The notes: generated by a model from the letters alone, not told the origin. A stretch of DNA of 64,000 bases from Shinisaurus crocodilurus (GCA_021292165.1 CM037883.1:10555434-10619433); one strand, 5' to 3'; counted from the stretch's first letter, positions 40,150 to 51,530 are shown. A program made the numbers and translations.

Positions 40150-40250
40150 TTGAGACTTCCTTCACCTGGTGCCCTTCAGATATGCTGGCTAGGGGATGCT
40201 GGGAGTTGTAGTGGGTGCCTGGAGGGCACCAGGTTGGGAGAGTCTGCGCT
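40150..40250. mobile_element. Foldback MITE fragment
   Basis: TTCACCTGGTGCCCTTCAGAT faces CTGGAGGGCACCAGGTTGGG, with GATGCTGGGAGTTGTAG inside, like the foldback family at 62709. Confidence 0.6.
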
Positions 40251-40259
40251 GAATTATAC

Positions 40260-40940
40260 TGTTTAAATGATGGATGTTTGGGGTAAGCAGGAGCACATTT
40301 CTGTGTAGAAGGTCTGTGAAGAACTCTGGTACTCAAAAGAAATTTCTGGGCTCAGAATTATTTTATTCTAAGTGCATGTCTTTTGGACCAGGCTCCAAAA
40401 TTGATGGATCTTGGGGTTCTGGTACAATAAAGTAAAAATGTAGATTTTTACAAGCTTGTAATCTGCCTGTCCCTGATTGTGCTGTTAAAGATAATGTAGA
40501 ACTGAACGGGCGGTGGTTGTGGGGAACAAGATACTACTACTATTCTCATGTCAAATGGATTTCCCCCCCTGACACTCTCATTAAGAACATTATTTTATTG
40601 CAGCAGAGTTTTATTGCTAAATCTTTACCTTATATGTTTTTTCCTCTCTACTGATTGAGTCTCCAGAGAGCTTCCCCGATCTCTTGTAAAACACAAAGAG
40701 ATTTGCTTTGATTCCACTTCATGCTAGCTGTAATTTATCTCCCCCATCATTCCCCCCCTTCCTTTTTTTACAGATAAGCACAAAGCAATTGTGTGGGTGG
40801 GAGGATCTTGATTGTATTACCTCCCCCAAACGAATACGCATTCAAACAAATCTGAATGGGAAAAGGGGGCAGGTAGGGGGAAGTGAGGGAGAGATGGAAG
40901 GTTATTACAATATAAGGATGGTGGATGAGTATGGAGTCAT
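40260..40940. other. No gene or clear repeat
   Basis: About 680 nt of AT-rich sequence with short homopolymers; the plus-strand frame 40708-40989 runs into CR1 sequence at its end and is not a gene. Confidence 0.4.
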
Positions 40941-40944
40941 AAAA

Positions 40945-41420
40945 TCAGCGAAGCATCATTTGGGGCTTTTTGGTTTAGAAAAAGGGTGAATAAAGGGGGG
41001 CATCCTAGAGGCGCATAACTATTATGCATGGCTTGAAGAAAGTGGACAGGGAGAAATTTCAATCCCTGTCTCACAATACTAGAGCCCAATGGAGTCATCC
41101 AATGCAGCTGAACATGGAATAGGGTGCAGAATTCATACCGACAAAAGGATGTAGTTCTTCTAGATTTCATAGATTATAGAGTTGGAAGGAGCCTACAAGG
41201 CTATCGAGTCCAACCCCCTGCTCAATGCAGGAAACTAGAGGAGGGGTCTCCCATCCAAGTAATAACCAGGCTTGATCCTGCTTAGCTTTCCACGCTCAGA
41301 CAAGCTGAGCCAGCGTGAGCCACAGGCATGTCTTCACACAGTACATGGTTCAGCTATGGAATTCGTTGCTGCAAGATGTGACAAGGGCCATCCACTCTGG
41401 TGGCTTTAAAAGGGGATTCA
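40945..41420 (+). repeat. CR1-like LINE fragment interrupted by 5S-derived SINE
   Basis: GGGGCTTTTTGGTTTAGAAA, ATTATGCATGGCTTGAAGAA and CAATACTAGAGCCCAATGG precede, and ATGGTTCAGCTATGGAATTC, CTTTAAAAGGGGATTCAGG follow the SINE. Confidence 0.75.
41162..41328 (-). repeat. 5S rRNA-derived SINE with CR1-like tail
   Basis: The reverse complement contains GCTAAGCAGGATCAAGCCTG, TTACTTGGATGGGAGACC and the GGGGGTTGGACTCGATAGCC tail. It is inserted within a CR1-like fragment. Confidence 0.85.
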
Positions 41421-41433
41421 GGGCAGCGGGGGG

Positions 41434-41893
41434 CTAGGGATGTGTGGAGCAAAACTCGAGCTCACTGAAGTTCTCCAAATTTCATCTTGAAGCTCCTTCT
41501 GACTCGAGCCCGTATCAAGATTGTGAGCTTTGTTTCTGTCTTTGTTTTGCCTGAAAATCCATGCCTATTTCTGTGGATATTTTTTCCAGATGTGCACATC
41601 TTTGAATTGTGCATGAATTGTGCACATCTTTGAAATGCACACATTCTTCTATGGTTGATGAAAGAGTATTTGTGTGCACATTTTTCTAACATACGCATCT
41701 TTTCATGCACATTTTCCAAAGGTATACATGCTGTTGAACACATTTTCTTTGGTCTGCAAATCACATTGCAAGCTCGGAAATGTTAACTGCAGATTGCATC
41801 CGAGCCTGCCTGTGTTCAGTCCAGAAGGTGAAAAACTGGTGGGTAAATCCTGATCAAAAATTAACTGAAATGAATTTCCCATACATCCCTAGC
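41434..41893. mobile_element. AT-rich MITE with CTAGGGATGT ends
   Basis: CTAGGGATGTGTGGAGC at the left and CCATACATCCCTAG at the right are inverted. The interior is rich in TGTGCACATTTTTCT-like words shared with 1490-1795, 46140-46440 and 52430-52720. Confidence 0.6.
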
Positions 41894-42057
41894 ACAGATT
41901 GATGGAGTATATGTCTAGTGACAGCTATGGACTGAGAAATGAAATAGAGCCTTCATGTTTAAGGGCAGTATATCTGCCAGGGGTGACCAGTGGAGATGCT
42001 GGGGATGATCAGCAAGGACTACTGCTTTGGGCCTGTGAAGGGAGGAAGGGGTACCCT

Positions 42058-42821
42058 CAGGGCCGGCGCTACCGCTAGGCCAACTAGGCGGCTGCCTAGT
42101 GCGCACAGCTAAAGGGGGCGCAGAAACGCCGGCGGTGGCAGCAGCAGCAGGAGCAGGAGCAGGAGCAGGAAGCTCGCTCGCTCGGCCGACTCTTCTTTGC
42201 TGCCGGCGCCGGGACTGCTGGGCGACAGGGACTGCTGGGCACAGGCAGCCACGCCAGGAGCAGCAGCAGCAGCAGCAGCCAGAAGAGGAGCGTGGCGGGC
42301 AGCCGGCCCCTAGCTCCTCCCCACCAGCAGCGCATCCCCCAGGAGTGAGTGGGCACCTGGGCTAAGCTAGATGCCCCCGGCCGTGCCCGCCTCCCCCCAC
42401 CCACCCGTGAGAGCCCAGCGCGCTCTCCGCAGCTCCGCCGCCCCTTCCTACTTTCCCAAACTTAACTTTCCTTCTGGAGTTGGGCAGGAGTCCCCCAGCT
42501 TGACCGACGACGCCCTCCCACCCCGGATAGCAGGACCCCCGCTCCGCTCTTGCCTCCGACGCAGCTCCCCCGGCGTGCCCCTTACCCGGCTGCCTGTGGA
42601 AACGGGTCCCGGAGGCGCCGTCGCCTCCAGGCCTGCGGAGGGCTGCTGGCCCCGGTGGCGGGGCCAGGGCAGGGGGGGGCGCTGGGCGAGTAGGCGTTTC
42701 CAGGCTGCTTTGCTCCGGAGGCCCCCCCCCCCCCGAGGGAGGGAGGGAGGGCTCAAGTGGGAAGGGGGAGGTGCTAAATCTGATTTTGCCTAGGGTGCCA
42801 AACCGCCTTGCACTGGTCCTG
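42058..42821. mobile_element. 764-bp hAT-like element carrying about 610 bp CpG-rich cargo
   Basis: Left CAGGGCCGGCGCTACCGCTA, right CGCCTTGCACTGGTCCTG; both flanks GGTACCCT (42050-42057 and 42822-42829), an exact target duplication. The outer 64 nt at the left and about 87 nt at the right match the MITE at 39959-40123. The centre (42122-42734) has no counterpart in that MITE and looks like a vertebrate CpG-island promoter or first exon. Confidence 0.93.
42122..42734 (+). other. CpG-island-like cargo, possible captured gene promoter/exon
   Basis: The stretch is CpG-dense, contains (GGAGCA)n and a (GCA)n run encoding Q6 in one frame (42099-42365, 88 codons), and is followed by CCCAGGAGTGAGTGGGCAC, which includes a good splice donor (GTGAGT). 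Frames on both strands stay open mainly because GC-rich DNA lacks stops, so coding is not supported. The origin could be a captured host first exon or the native interior of the parent transposon. Confidence 0.5.
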
Positions 42822-43040
42822 GGTACCCTAATTCCCAGCAGTGTAGGCAGGGAGAAAAGGTTGCTTGGATTGAACACCAGCCCAGCAAGGTAGGCTGCCA
42901 CCACTCCTTACATCCGCTGCCTGAGCTGGGGGACTCTCAGATGCTACAAGATGCCCTTAAGGCTTATGAAACAAGGACCCAAGCCAACTCCCTATATGTC
43001 AAAGCCCTTAGCCTGAAACCTTAAGCAGTACAGTAGCAAT

Positions 43041-43292
43041 AATTATTTATTATTTCTTTATTATATTTATATCCTGCCTTTGTTCCTGCAAGGAATCCAA
43101 GGGGGCTTACATAATCCTCTTCCTCCTCCTCCTCTCCATTTTATCCTCACAACAACCCTGTGAGGTAGGTTAGGCTGAGAGTCAGTGACTGGCCCAAAGT
43201 CACCCAGTGAGCTTCGTGGCCACGTGGGGGCTAGAACCCAGATCTCCTGAGTCCCAGTCCTGCACTCTAACCACCACGCCACATTTGCTCTT
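43041..43292 (-). repeat. Full-length CORE-SINE
   Basis: TATTTATTATTTCTTTATTA tail through TATCCTGCCTTTGTTCCTGC and TCACAACAACCCTGTGAGGT to the tRNA-like head ACCACCACGCCACATTTGCT. Confidence 0.85.
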
Positions 43293-43681
43293 TATGAAGA
43301 AGAAAGCTCTGAACTTAGTACAAGGCTTAATCAGAATGAAGCATACACATTCAATTATGATAGGTGGTAAGTTCATTCACACACACACACAAAGGAAAGG
43401 GAATAACACACAGAAGAAATAGAGCAATATTTGGAAACAGTACTTACAGGGCAAAACAACAAAACTGGCTAAACCTGTCTATACGGTGGCACAGGTCTTC
43501 AATAGATCAGGACCTCAGAAAGCAACCCCTCCAAGGCAAATCTAGACAGGGCAAAAATGACCCAGACAAAGACATCTTTTCTCCCCCTTGGTTTTATACC
43601 CAAAAGCCTTTACCAAATCTGAGGTGATCTCTATTAACGAATCACGAACTAGCTGGGAACAGTCAGCCCAGACTTTCTGGG

Positions 43682-43840
43682 ATCATAGAATCGTAGAGCT
43701 GGAAGGGGCCTATAAGGCCATCGAGTCCAACCCCCTGCTCAGTGCAGGAGAACAGATGTGGGCAGCCCAGGCAGTCACCCATCCAAGCACTGACCCCCGG
43801 CTCATGCCTGCTTAGCTTCAGCATGCGGCCTGCATTATGT
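43682..43840 (-). repeat. 5S-derived SINE, divergent subtype
   Basis: The minus strand reads GCTGAAGCTAAGCAGGCATG, GTGCTTGGATGGGTGACTGC and CTGGGC, which match 5S rRNA (GAAGCTAAGCAGG, CTTGGATGGG), followed by GCACTGAGCAGGGGGTTGGA and a CR1-like tail. The middle differs from the 26216 subtype. Confidence 0.75.
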
Positions 43841-44134
43841 GCTCTCGACGCCACCTGCAGGAGGGGCAGGAAGTTTCCACCAACAGTCAGCTGAACTCAT
43901 TCAGTCCAATTATTGTGGCCTTGAAGCTCGGGACACCCACAGGTGGCCTAATGCATATGTGCAGGCTCAGCCTTACACAGAATGGAACATTACAGCCGGC
44001 TAAAACCCGGGAAGAAAATGGATTTCTTGACAGGGGCCACGTACTCGGAGAAATGGGAAGGTGAAGTGGGGCCATTCCGCCATCCCTGCTGAAAGACTGA
44101 TTCCCTCCCCTCCCCATTTCCTTCACCTTGAGTG

Positions 44135-44262
44135 CCGGGACTTTTTAGATTGTAAGCCTGTGCGGGCAGGGACTGTCTTGGTTTACTGATTCCATGTAAG
44201 CTGCTCCGGGAGACTTTTTGGCTGAGAAGCAGGATAAAAAGCACACTATAAATAAATAAACG
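44135..44262 (+). repeat. L2-like LINE 3' tail
   Basis: TTTTTAGATTGTAAGCCTGT, TGTAAGCTGCTCCGGGAGAC and an ACACTATAAATAAATAAAC end. Confidence 0.7.
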
Positions 44263-44389
44263 TTTGTGGGCTTCCCAGAGGTATCTGGCTTGCTGCTGTA
44301 TAAATAAAGAAGGAAGAGGGGAAGGGGAGAGAGGGGTGTGTGTGCAGCAGCATCTAGTGGCCCGAATGCCAGTGGGCCACTGTTTCCAC

Positions 44390-44535
44390 TCCAGGCTTCA
44401 GCCTGAGCTTTAAAGGAGCTATACGTGGTGTGGAACTTACGTTGGAGTAGGTTTCAGCACCATGGATAGCTCCTTAAGAGTGCAGACTAAAGCCCGGAGT
44501 GGATACACCACCCCACTGACATTGGAACCACCAGC
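44390..44535. mobile_element. Palindromic MITE (TTTATAGGAGCTATCCA family), diverged
   Basis: GCTTTAAAGGAGCTATACGT faces CATGGATAGCTCCTTAAGAG, with flanking GGATACACCACCCC instead of the usual GGAGCCCCAC. Confidence 0.6.
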
Positions 44536-44539
44536 CTGC

Positions 44540-44540
<1 letters not shown>

Positions 44541-44579
<39 letters not shown>
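44541..44579. repeat. (TG)n microsatellite
   Basis: About 19 uninterrupted TG units, the longest in the window. Confidence 0.95.
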
Positions 44580-44581
<2 letters not shown>

Positions 44582-44599
44582 TGAACATATTACACAGCT

Positions 44600-45060
44600 G
44601 GAGCCATCCCTGTGGCTTGGAACTAAAAGTGTTTGCAATTATTCAGGCTTAACACACTGAAGCTGAGAAGTGCCAAGGGACTGGCCCTGCGGTACAGCAG
44701 GTCAATAATACAAACTCCCCGAATCTTCTGAACTAAGAATGAACACCAGCTGGGTGGCATGGAGGAGTATGGCTTTTTCTGTCAAATGATGCACCCAAAG
44801 GGTTGCCTGAGCACGCTTTCAGTGATTATAGGTCAATAAAGGCTAAATCATGTTTGACTTTCAGACTCCTGATTTAAAAGGAAGATTTCCTTCCCATTGT
44901 TAGGAGATTAATGCGGATCCCTCTGTCAAGTTTGAAGTGACAATATTTGGAAGCAATTGTCTTGAGCTACATTTGGAAGGTGCAAAGGATGGAGATGCAG
45001 TGCACAAGCCGCCTGGCATTTTACAGATGACTTCGACTATCCAAATACTGATACCTAGGA
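44600..45060. other. No gene or recognised repeat
   Basis: About 460 nt of apparently single-copy AT-rich DNA before an AT-rich dispersed repeat (45061-45290). Confidence 0.4.
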
Positions 45061-45316
45061 ATGGAGGAGACATTTGGATTGCATTTGAACATGAACATAC
45101 CTAATTTGCACTCCCCGAACCAAGATGTGAACCAAATCACAGTTATCCTTCAATATTCAAACTTCTCTGAATCTTGTGATGCAGTTCTCCGATGGAGAAA
45201 AAAGTGTACAAAAATGCATAGATTACTGAAAATAGCCACAAAAAAATGTATTGTGCTGGGGAAAATTGCTTGCAAAAGCAACCCTAGTCCAACAGTCTAA
45301 CCAGGACACCACACAC

Positions 45317-45570
45317 AGAGAGACAGTGTGGTTTAGTGGTTAGAGTGCTAGACTGGGACTCGGGAGATCCAAGCCTGAGTCCCCCACTCAGCTGTGAAGC
45401 TCACTCGGTGACTTTGGGCCAGTCACAGACTCTCAGCCAAACCTGCATCACAGGGTTGTTGTGAGATGCAATGAAGAAGAGGAGGACCATGTACGGTAAC
45501 ATTGTAAGGTGCCTTGGGTTCCTTGCAAGAGGGAAAAAAGGCAGGATATAAAGTAACAAACAAATAAATA
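45317..45570 (+). repeat. CORE-SINE, diverged copy
   Basis: AGACAGTGTGGTTTAGTGGT head, core GACTTTGGGCCAGTCACAGA, tail GGCAGGATATAAAGTAACAA. It is inserted within an AT-rich dispersed repeat that continues on both sides (45061-45300 and 45571-45720). Confidence 0.82.
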
Positions 45571-46139
45571 CAAATATGGGCATGTTAAGCAAAATTGCGT
45601 ATATTAGGAAAAACCCACATGAAAATGTGTACAAATTTTCATGCAGAGTTTTAAAAAATCACAAACTGATGCACAAGCAGGACAGAATGAATTTAAGTTT
45701 GGCAGAAAAAAAGTGAAACTGATAGAAATGGACAGATCTGGCAATGCCGAGGAACGCTGCCCAGGCCCTCTCATTCCATTACGTGTTACTGAAGTCCCTA
45801 TTCCTTCTGTCTATTGGTGGATTCCCTTGAATAGTTGTACTACCCCATTTTAAAAGCCAAGTCACGGTTTGTTCTTTTTGAGGGGTGCGGGGGTGGGGGT
45901 GGGAGAGTGCTAGGAAGACATAATTGCCCAACAATTTGTTTTCAGCCCTTCAAAGTGCAGGCAATGCTGTGCAAGGTTCCTTGGTGCTCATGTGCATGCA
46001 TTCACATGCCTGTGCATTTGACACAAGGTGCACCGCACATGCACCACTCAGAAATGGCTAATGCCAGATAAGGATGAATGAATCTGTCAGTTAAGGTGTC
46101 CCTCCATTTCTCACTTTTCCCACTTCTAACTTAGATAAT

Positions 46140-46440
46140 TTTTTTTTAAAGTTTACATGAAAATGCATACACTTAAAAAAAAACAAAACCTGTATGCGAT
46201 TTTCCGAATGCAATGCATTTTAAAGAGTTATTTCCATTAATGTTTGCATTTTGTGCTCACTTTCACCCAATACACACATTTTTGTATGCATTTTTTGATT
46301 GGAGAACTCATCTGCAAAATTCAGAGAAGTGTGAATTACAAAGAACAGCTGAGTTTCGGTTTGTATGTTGGTTTGAAAGTGCAAAATTAGAAAAGTTTGC
46401 ATTAAAATGTGAAGCAAATGAAGTTCTCCCCCATTCCTAA
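46140..46440. repeat. AT-rich dispersed repeat
   Basis: ACATGAAAATGCATACACTT, CAATACACACATTTTTGTAT and GAAGTTCTCCCCCATTCCTA; same family as 1490-1795 and 41434-41893. Confidence 0.55.
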
Positions 46441-47048
46441 TAATTTATGTCCTCTTTTTATGACATACATTGTCTACTCTCCATTTTCCCAGCACAGATA
46501 AGGGTGTTTTTTTTTCTTTTCTGTACAGTCAGCTGGGTGGTTTTGGTTTGTGGTGGTCAAGAATGTGTGTTTTCTGAGTCTTCTTTTCCTTTTTGCTAAC
46601 CGTCATCTCCATGTTTGTGAGAGCAGGTGGTTGAGAGAACTGGAGCATCTGTGCTCATGCACAGACACTGATATGCTTTCTGGGCAAAGCAAAGGGCATG
46701 GTTTGGAAGCTGGACCGCACAGCTGGGCTGTTTCTTGAGTACCAGCCAAGCTGCATTGGTGTGAAAGAAGGGGCATAACGGGCAGCCAGCTGCAAGTAAC
46801 ACCCCTTCCAGCAAGGCACCGGAGAATGTCAGGACATAACAATGTTTTCCTAATTTCACTGTACATTTCCTTTATTTACATCCGAAGCTTGGTTGAAAGT
46901 CAAAGCTCTTGTATAGCATCCATGTACACGCAGAGAAATCCCTTCTTTAAGATTCTGGCAGCAAAGGGCCTACTTGGAGTTGAGGCTGGTGGCCACCAAG
47001 AAGAAAAAATCAACAAGAACCTGAATAGTGTAGTAATGGAGAGAAGGA
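46440..47048. other. No gene supported
   Basis: About 600 nt of apparently unique DNA. Two overlapping minus-strand frames of 87 codons (46596-46866) lack any domain. Confidence 0.4.
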
Positions 47049-47145
47049 CGACGACCACGTGAGCCGCCTTGGGTTCCTTGAAAGAAGGGGAGGGGGGAAG
47101 GAAGTGGGATACAAGTGCAATAGTAAGTAAATAAATAAATAATTT
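47049..47145 (+). repeat. CORE-SINE 3' end only
   Basis: GAGCCGCCTTGGGTTCCTTG, GGAAGTGGGATACAAGTGCA and an AAATAAATAAATAA tail; the head is missing. Confidence 0.65.
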
Positions 47146-47744
47146 TTGTACACATTTTTAAAATTGGAGAATGACATTGCAAAATTTGGAAAAGTGTGAA
47201 TTTCGAACGATAACTGTGTTTCAGGTCGCATAGTGGTTCTAAAGTGTGGAATCAAATAAGTTCACATTAAAATGTGAACTGAATGAATTTCTCCCCCATC
47301 CTTAGCAGAGGGTCCTAGGCACCCTTCTTACCTTTCAAATTAGTGTCTGGAGTGGAGACAGCATGTACAATTCCTTCCCACCTGTACACACATCCCCCCC
47401 AAAAAAGTCTTAAAAGTTTTTCACCCTTTGCTTATTCAAAGCAATAAACAATAACCTGAAATCTCTCTCACACAGTGAGATCCAATGTGGCTGCTCATAA
47501 CCCTCTGAACTCAGAGGATTATGGGCATCCTATCGAGGCTGGGAGATCACAGAGGTGAAGGTTGCCTCCGTGCTTCTCCCACCCTGCAAAAGACTTAGAC
47601 GGCTGATTTCTCTGTCTAAGTCATCACAATCCCTCACAAACGCACCTGCCATTTGAAGTAGAAATACAAAGGCCCCTTCCCTATGATTTTCGCTTAACTA
47701 CCATTGTGTAATCCAAAAACCATTGCACAGTTCCAGCTCAAGAA

Positions 47745-47980
47745 GTGAACATAAGAAAAATAGGAAGAGCCTTGCCGCATCAGACCAAAGGTCCACCTGG
47801 TCCAGCATTCTGTTCACACAGTGGCCAACCAGCTGCCCACAGGATCCCACAAGCAGGACATGAGTGCAACAGCACCCTCTTACCCATGTTCCCCAGCAAC
47901 TGGCATATATAGACATACTGCCTCTGATGCTGGAGGTAGCATATAGACATCAGGACTGGTAACCATTGATTGCCTTCTTC
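47745..47980 (-). repeat. CR1-like 3' segment
   Basis: GCATCAGACCAAAGGTCCAC, CCAACCAGCTGCCCACAGGA and TTCCCCAGCAACTGGC in reverse orientation. Confidence 0.75.
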
Positions 47981-48054
47981 TCCATGCAGGTGCGCTATGA
48001 CTGAGACACAGCCCTTCCTTGGCTTGCATGTGCATGTGTTGTGAGTGCATCCCA

Positions 48055-48900
48055 CTTTGCGGGCACCAGCATTAGTGCTTCCTCCTTTAATAACTTGTCT
48101 TTGAACCAGTTAATTACCTGTCAGAGCTTTCTGGACCAAATCACTGGTGCCCCGATCAAAAAACGATCAGAGGGGATTTGTGCCCTCCAAACAAGAGAGC
48201 TGTGTGCATCCTTTAGCAGTTATTATGGTAACGTATCAGCATATGGTGGATAACTAATTGATCTTAAGTTTGCTGAGTTTAATTACTTGGCATATGCAGT
48301 AAACTTAATGATTGAGCAATAAATGAATTTTCAGAACGGGCTCCACAGAGAACATCGCATGCACCCAGAGTTTTTAGCTGTGTGAGCTTAGTTTTGGCTT
48401 GCTTCCGAAAAAAGAGGGCATGTTTTATAAATTGGACCAAAGATTCCTATTGCTAGCTTGGATGGGTGATCTCAGCCCCTATGCATGCAGAAGGAGGAGG
48501 GGGCATTATAATTTCTCCTGGGAGCAATGGATTATGCTTCAACAGTCTCTGGGAACTGGCGACTAATTGGCCACATCTGACACGAGCCATGATTCAAACT
48601 TCATTTTTAATGTAATCCTCTTTGGGCTTTTAATAATATAAAGCAGTACAGATGTATTTAAATAAATAAATGAAGTTGTGTGGGTCCCAATCAGATTTGA
48701 GTGAGTAGGGCTCTCAGAGTGGGTTGGTCTAAGGCAATACCTGCAAAACAAAATAAGATAAGAACGATAGTTGCAAATAAAACAACAACCAACCAATGAT
48801 AAAGAGCCCACCACTGCTTTAATAGAACCACTGAACTCAAACATGCTCGAGAAAGCCTTATATATACATCCTATTACAAAACTATATGCATGTGTGTCAT
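48055..48900. other. Single-copy stretch, conserved-element candidate
   Basis: About 850 nt with no repeat family. The part 48060-48330 is rich in homeodomain-type words (ACCAGTTAATTACCTGTC, GATAACTAATTGATCTTAAG, GTTTAATTACTTGGC, AACTTAATGATTGAGC). This is typical of vertebrate enhancers, but conservation cannot be tested here. Confidence 0.35.
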
Positions 48901-49228
48901 ACATGGAATAAGAAAAAAAAAATTCTTTGTTCTCTCCAATAACTTAAAGTCTGTAGACTAAAATTTGAGAAGGTGTCTTAAGAAGACCTTGGCTGTAAGG
49001 GAGCTGATGCTCTTTTGGGGGAAAGAACGGAAAGAAATTTATATATGGAGGAAGAACCTTGATTATTCAGCAGCAACACCTGATAAAGTTCAATGAAACA
49101 TGGTATTATCAGATGCCCATAGGTTTGCTTTTTTGGTTAAGGTGTTATTGCTTTAAAAAATATACACTTACCTACGTATTCAGGAATTTAGTGTTTGGCA
49201 CCTTTCATTCCAACATTGTATTTGTGCA

Positions 49229-49396
49229 TAGATTCATAGATCATAGAGTTGGAAGGAGCCTACAAGGCTATCGAGTCCAACCCCCTGCTCAATGCAGGAA
49301 ACTAGAGGAGGGGTCTCCCATCCAAGTAACAACCAGGCTTGACCCTGCTTAGCTTTCCACGCTCAGACAAGCTGAGCCAGCGTAAGCCACAGGCCT
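49229..49396 (-). repeat. 5S rRNA-derived SINE with CR1-like tail
   Basis: The complement gives CCTGTGGCTTACGCTGGCTC, GCTAAGCAGGGTCAAGCCTG, TTACTTGGATGGGAGACC and the GGGGGTTGGACTCGATAGCC tail. It is nearly identical to the copy at 41162. Confidence 0.87.
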
Positions 49397-49399
49397 GGT

Positions 49400-50160
49400 A
49401 TTTTAGTTGCTGGATCTTTTGGTGGGATCTATTGTTCACTAGCAAGTATATTTGGATAAAAAACCATGTCTTAATGTTCAGCAGTTTAACTGAGGCAATA
49501 CCTGGCCAGCTTCTCAGAGTTGAGAAAAGACTGTTGATAGCTCCGAGGTTCCGATGATGTGTATCCACTGGAGTGAAGATGGCCCACAAAGGCTAGGCGA
49601 TGCTTGAAGGAAATGGCTCATCTGGATTGCCCTGTCCCTCTAGCCAGGGTAGTGGGGATGGGGAAAGGTGTCTGCATGTGAAAAGAACAACAGATTGCAC
49701 AGAGACCACAGAGAGATGAGTTGGGGTTCTGTAAGCCTCTTGCGGGGCTGGCTTTCTCCCTGGAGATCTGATGTGGGGACAATGGACTGTGCATGTCTGT
49801 TGGAGAGTTTAAGAGATGCTTCCACCTATGTTCAAGCTGTCTATTTGTAAATAGAATTATTACAAAACACCAATAAGCCACCTGAGAACTCCTTCAAAAC
49901 TTAAATCAAAATTAAATCAGGCAAGTGCTGCACCCCTAGAACTTCTTGCAGCTTGGAAAAGTGGGAATGGCTTCACTGAGATCTAAAGATCAGGGCCTCC
50001 TAGTTGTCCCATCGCCGGCACAGGTACATCAGATGGCAACCAGGGGAAGGGTCTTTTCAGTTGTGGCACCCTGCCTTTGGAATTTTCTCCTGTACTGTGA
50101 GAGGCACCAACAAGCTTGATAGTGTTTAGGCACCTGTTAAAAACATAGCTGTATGCACAG
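49400..50160. other. No gene or recognised repeat
   Basis: About 760 nt. The overlapping frames at 49302-49589 and 49618-49881 have no domain. A weak LINE-tail-like stretch (AGGCACCAACAAGC, TTAGGCACCTGTTAAAAAC) begins near 50080. Confidence 0.4.
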
Positions 50161-50249
50161 GCATATGCTGATTTTAATACCTGGCTTGGTAGATTTTCTT
50201 TGTTGCTGCCTTTATCATTGTATCTTATTTTAATGGTTGTTTTTTAAAA

Positions 50250-50486
50250 ATTATATCTATTTATTATATTCCGCCTTTTTCCCTGCAAGGAACCCAAGGT
50301 GGCTTACATAATCCTCCTCCTCCCCATTTTATCTTCACAACAGCCCTGTGAGGTAGGTTAGACTGGCTGAGAGTCCATGACTGGCCCAAAGTCACCCAGT
50401 GAGCTTCATGACCGAGTGGGGACTAGAACCCGGATCTCCCAAGTCCCAGTCCAACAGTCTAACCATTACGCCACACTGGCTCTCTA
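50250..50486 (-). repeat. Full-length CORE-SINE
   Basis: ATTTATTATATTCCGCCTTT to ACGCCACACTGGCTCTCTAA; B box and core intact. It interrupts an L2-like tail (TATCTTATTTTAATGG before, TTTTGTACACTGCCCTG after). Confidence 0.85.
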
Positions 50487-50589
50487 ACTGGCTCTCTAAC
50501 ACTCTATCCACTACTGCACCCAAAATCTTTTTAATACATTTCATTTTGTACACTGCCCTGTGATTTGATAATGAAAGGTGGTATATTTT

Positions 50590-51250
50590 AAATAAATAAG
50601 GTATGCTCAGCCTAACAATACAGAATTGATGAAATCCATTTGCACCATTTATTTCTACAGTTTCAATGAGACAGCAACGTTACATACTCCCAAATCTCCC
50701 CGCTCCCACGATGCTACCAGGCCAAAACGAATTGCCTGGAACCATTCCAAATGTTCTCATTTTGCTCAGAAATGAAATGAAGTCCTTTTCTGCAGTTAAT
50801 AAGATTGCAGCACAAGTATGCCGTTCATCTCATTATTACCTATTTTTCATTACTACACTCCAAGCCGTTGTTCTAACAGATTATTTAAAAGACCAAGAAG
50901 TAGTACCGAATGACATGAGCAAGACAGGGCAATTTAAATTCTCTTGAATTTTTTAGGAACCAATAAATCATCTGGCTAACAAGATGAAGTCTGCTGGGTA
51001 CACACCACACATAAAAATAGTGTTCTGGATACCTAAAAAACAACAACCACACACACAACACTGTCTCCAAGCTAGGTGTCGTGCAGCGTACTCATAATTC
51101 TTTAAAGCCAATACGGGACAATGTTTACAAGGTGCACACCTTGTTTTTTTTTCTATGCGGAGATCTAAATGCTGTGCTGTTTTTAAGAAGATTGAGCACA
51201 AAAGCAGTCTTATGTTAAATCTAGGATCATTCACACATCTCCCCATCCAA
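50590..51250. other. AT-rich single-copy stretch, no gene
   Basis: About 660 nt; the plus-strand frame 50666-50947 (93 codons) has no recognised domain. No repeat family is seen. Confidence 0.4.
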
Positions 51251-51264
51251 CTTGTGTACATTTT

Positions 51265-51530
51265 GATGGCTTTAAAAGGGGATTAGACCAAGTAATTGAG
51301 GATAGGGTTATCAAGGGCTACTAGTCCTGATTGGCTCTATGCTACCTCCAGTATCAGAGGCAGCATGCCTCTGTGCACCAGTTGCTGGGGAACATGGGAG
51401 GGAGGGTGCAGTTGCACTCATATCCTGATTGCGGAATCCCGTGGGCAGCTGGTTGGCCACTGTGTGAACAGAATGCTGGACTAGATGGAGTCTTGGTCTT
51501 GCTCCAGCATGGCTCTTCTTATGTCCCAAG
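51265..51530 (+). repeat. CR1-like LINE 3' end
   Basis: TTTGATGGCTTTAAAAGGGG, ATTGGCTCTATGCTACCTCC and the 3' terminus CATGGCTCTTCTTATG. Confidence 0.8.

Noticed and set aside
42362..42904. Minus-strand open frame of 180 codons and overlapping plus-strand 140-codon frame in GC-rich DNA
   Set aside because: Open only because CpG-rich DNA has few stops. The frame crosses the hAT element boundary at 42821, so it cannot be a single old gene; no domain seen.
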